NCBI RefSeq assembly: GCF_014648315.1
Contig: NZ_BMQW01000001.1
Coordinates: forward strand, 806,001-870,000
DNA length: 64,000 bases
DNA from: Shewanella ulleungensis
Lineage (GTDB): Bacteria; Pseudomonadota; Gammaproteobacteria; Enterobacterales; Shewanellaceae
Direction: 5' to 3'
Part shown: positions 63,679 through 64,000 of the stretch, in pieces
Numbering within the stretch: position 1 is the stretch's first letter
Layout of the letters: every line of letters starts with the position of its first letter
Notes under the pieces: generated by a model
Told to the model about the DNA's origin: nothing
Seen by the model: the letters and a program-made list of their open reading frames with translations, nothing else
The model's database searches: none
Program-made: the position numbers and the translations under genes

Positions 63679-64000
63679 TTATCTAATCTGAATACGCTGT
63701 GATGCAATGTGATTTAAACGTTGTTGGCGTTCAAATTTAAATAACTTGTCGACGACAAATGCGGTACCCAATAACACACTGGTACTCGCAAGTAACATGC
63801 ATACAATTAACTCAACACCGTAGCTTTCGAGTATTAATTGATATTTAGTCATCGCAACTACTGGAGGAATAAAAAATAATAATAAGTCACCTATTAACCA
63901 TGCAGAGCCCTTATTCACCACTTTTTCAGGTACCCAGCGACAAGACAACAGTAATAATAACAAGCCTAAACCAATTACACTGCCCGGAATAATTGAATGC
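63679..64000 (-). CDS. LrgA/CidA-family protein (partial)
   Basis: The frame is open to the right edge, so the N-terminus is missing; 106 residues remain. IIPGSVIGLGLLLLLLS (first visible residues) and LLLFFIPPVVAMTKY are typical of the CidA/LrgA holin-like family. It is the upstream partner of the LrgB gene, and the two are co-transcribed. Confidence 0.88.
   Translation of the reverse strand, partial: HSIIPGSVIGLGLLLLLLSCRWVPEKVVNKGSAWLIGDLLLFFIPPVVAMTKYQLILESYGVELIVCMLLASTSVLLGTAFVVDKLFKFERQQRLNHIASQRIQIR

Overview
The window looks like the chromosome of a marine gammaproteobacterium, almost certainly Shewanella or a close relative. The evidence is the prpB-prpC-acnD-prpF methylcitrate cluster under a GntR regulator, a desaturase with its ferredoxin reductase, many LysR genes and c-di-GMP enzymes, moderate AT richness, and REP-like and MITE-like repeats. 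No rRNA, tRNA, prophage, CRISPR array or intact IS element was seen. The genus call is inference from gene content.

Layout. 1-1245: 5' portion of a CPA1 cation/proton antiporter gene cut by the left edge. 1.6-8.9 kb: propionate (2-methylcitrate) operon on the minus strand, with a 269-bp MITE between acnD and prpF, a terminator-like hairpin between prpC and acnD, and TTGTCGACAA operators at the regulator. 9.3-12 kb: SatD/DUF3307 pair with four identical operator-like palindromes upstream, then a BamE-like lipoprotein. 12.1-13.9 kb: selO. 14.1-19.6 kb: accessory region. It is bounded by inverted REP-like repeats and holds what I read as an integron-type cassette array without an integrase (GNAT, small membrane protein, GFA protein, DUF4440-like protein). 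It also holds attC-like palindromes and two ORF-less group IIC intron relics, one of which splits an attC site.

19.9-22 kb: mesX-mesD, an oxygen-dependent, folate-independent methionine synthase pair. 22.1-24.5 kb: a RegA/RegB-type redox two-component system with a His/Met-rich loop, plus an Lrp regulator, divergent from ornithine cyclodeaminase, CtlX and an AGCS symporter (24.6-28.1 kb; probable citrulline/ornithine-to-proline catabolism). 28.3-33.3 kb: TetR, hydratase, Dps, DUF2127, desaturase and ferredoxin reductase. 33.9-42.9 kb: PLA2-like protein, PACE efflux pump with LysR, SnoaL-like protein, AraC, oxidoreductase, ABM and DUF1330 proteins, two LysR regulators and a DODA-type dioxygenase.

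43.3-50 kb: HD-GYP, acyltransferase, LysR/peroxiredoxin/MFS, Gfo/Idh oxidoreductase. 50.3-54.2 kb: stand-alone NnrD-type dehydratase, then an operon of VTC-type polyphosphate polymerase, DUF4956 membrane protein and phosphate-selective-type porin. 54.3-62.3 kb: degenerate-GGDEF/EAL and FIST operon, methyltransferase, lipoprotein and two tandem GGDEF genes, the first apparently with an AUA start. 62.4-64 kb: a broken secreted-protein gene and an LrgA/LrgB pair cut by the right edge.

Most promising for follow-up: the intron-split cassette array, the VTC-DUF4956-porin operon, the SatD operator array, and the RegB homologue with a metal-binding-like loop.
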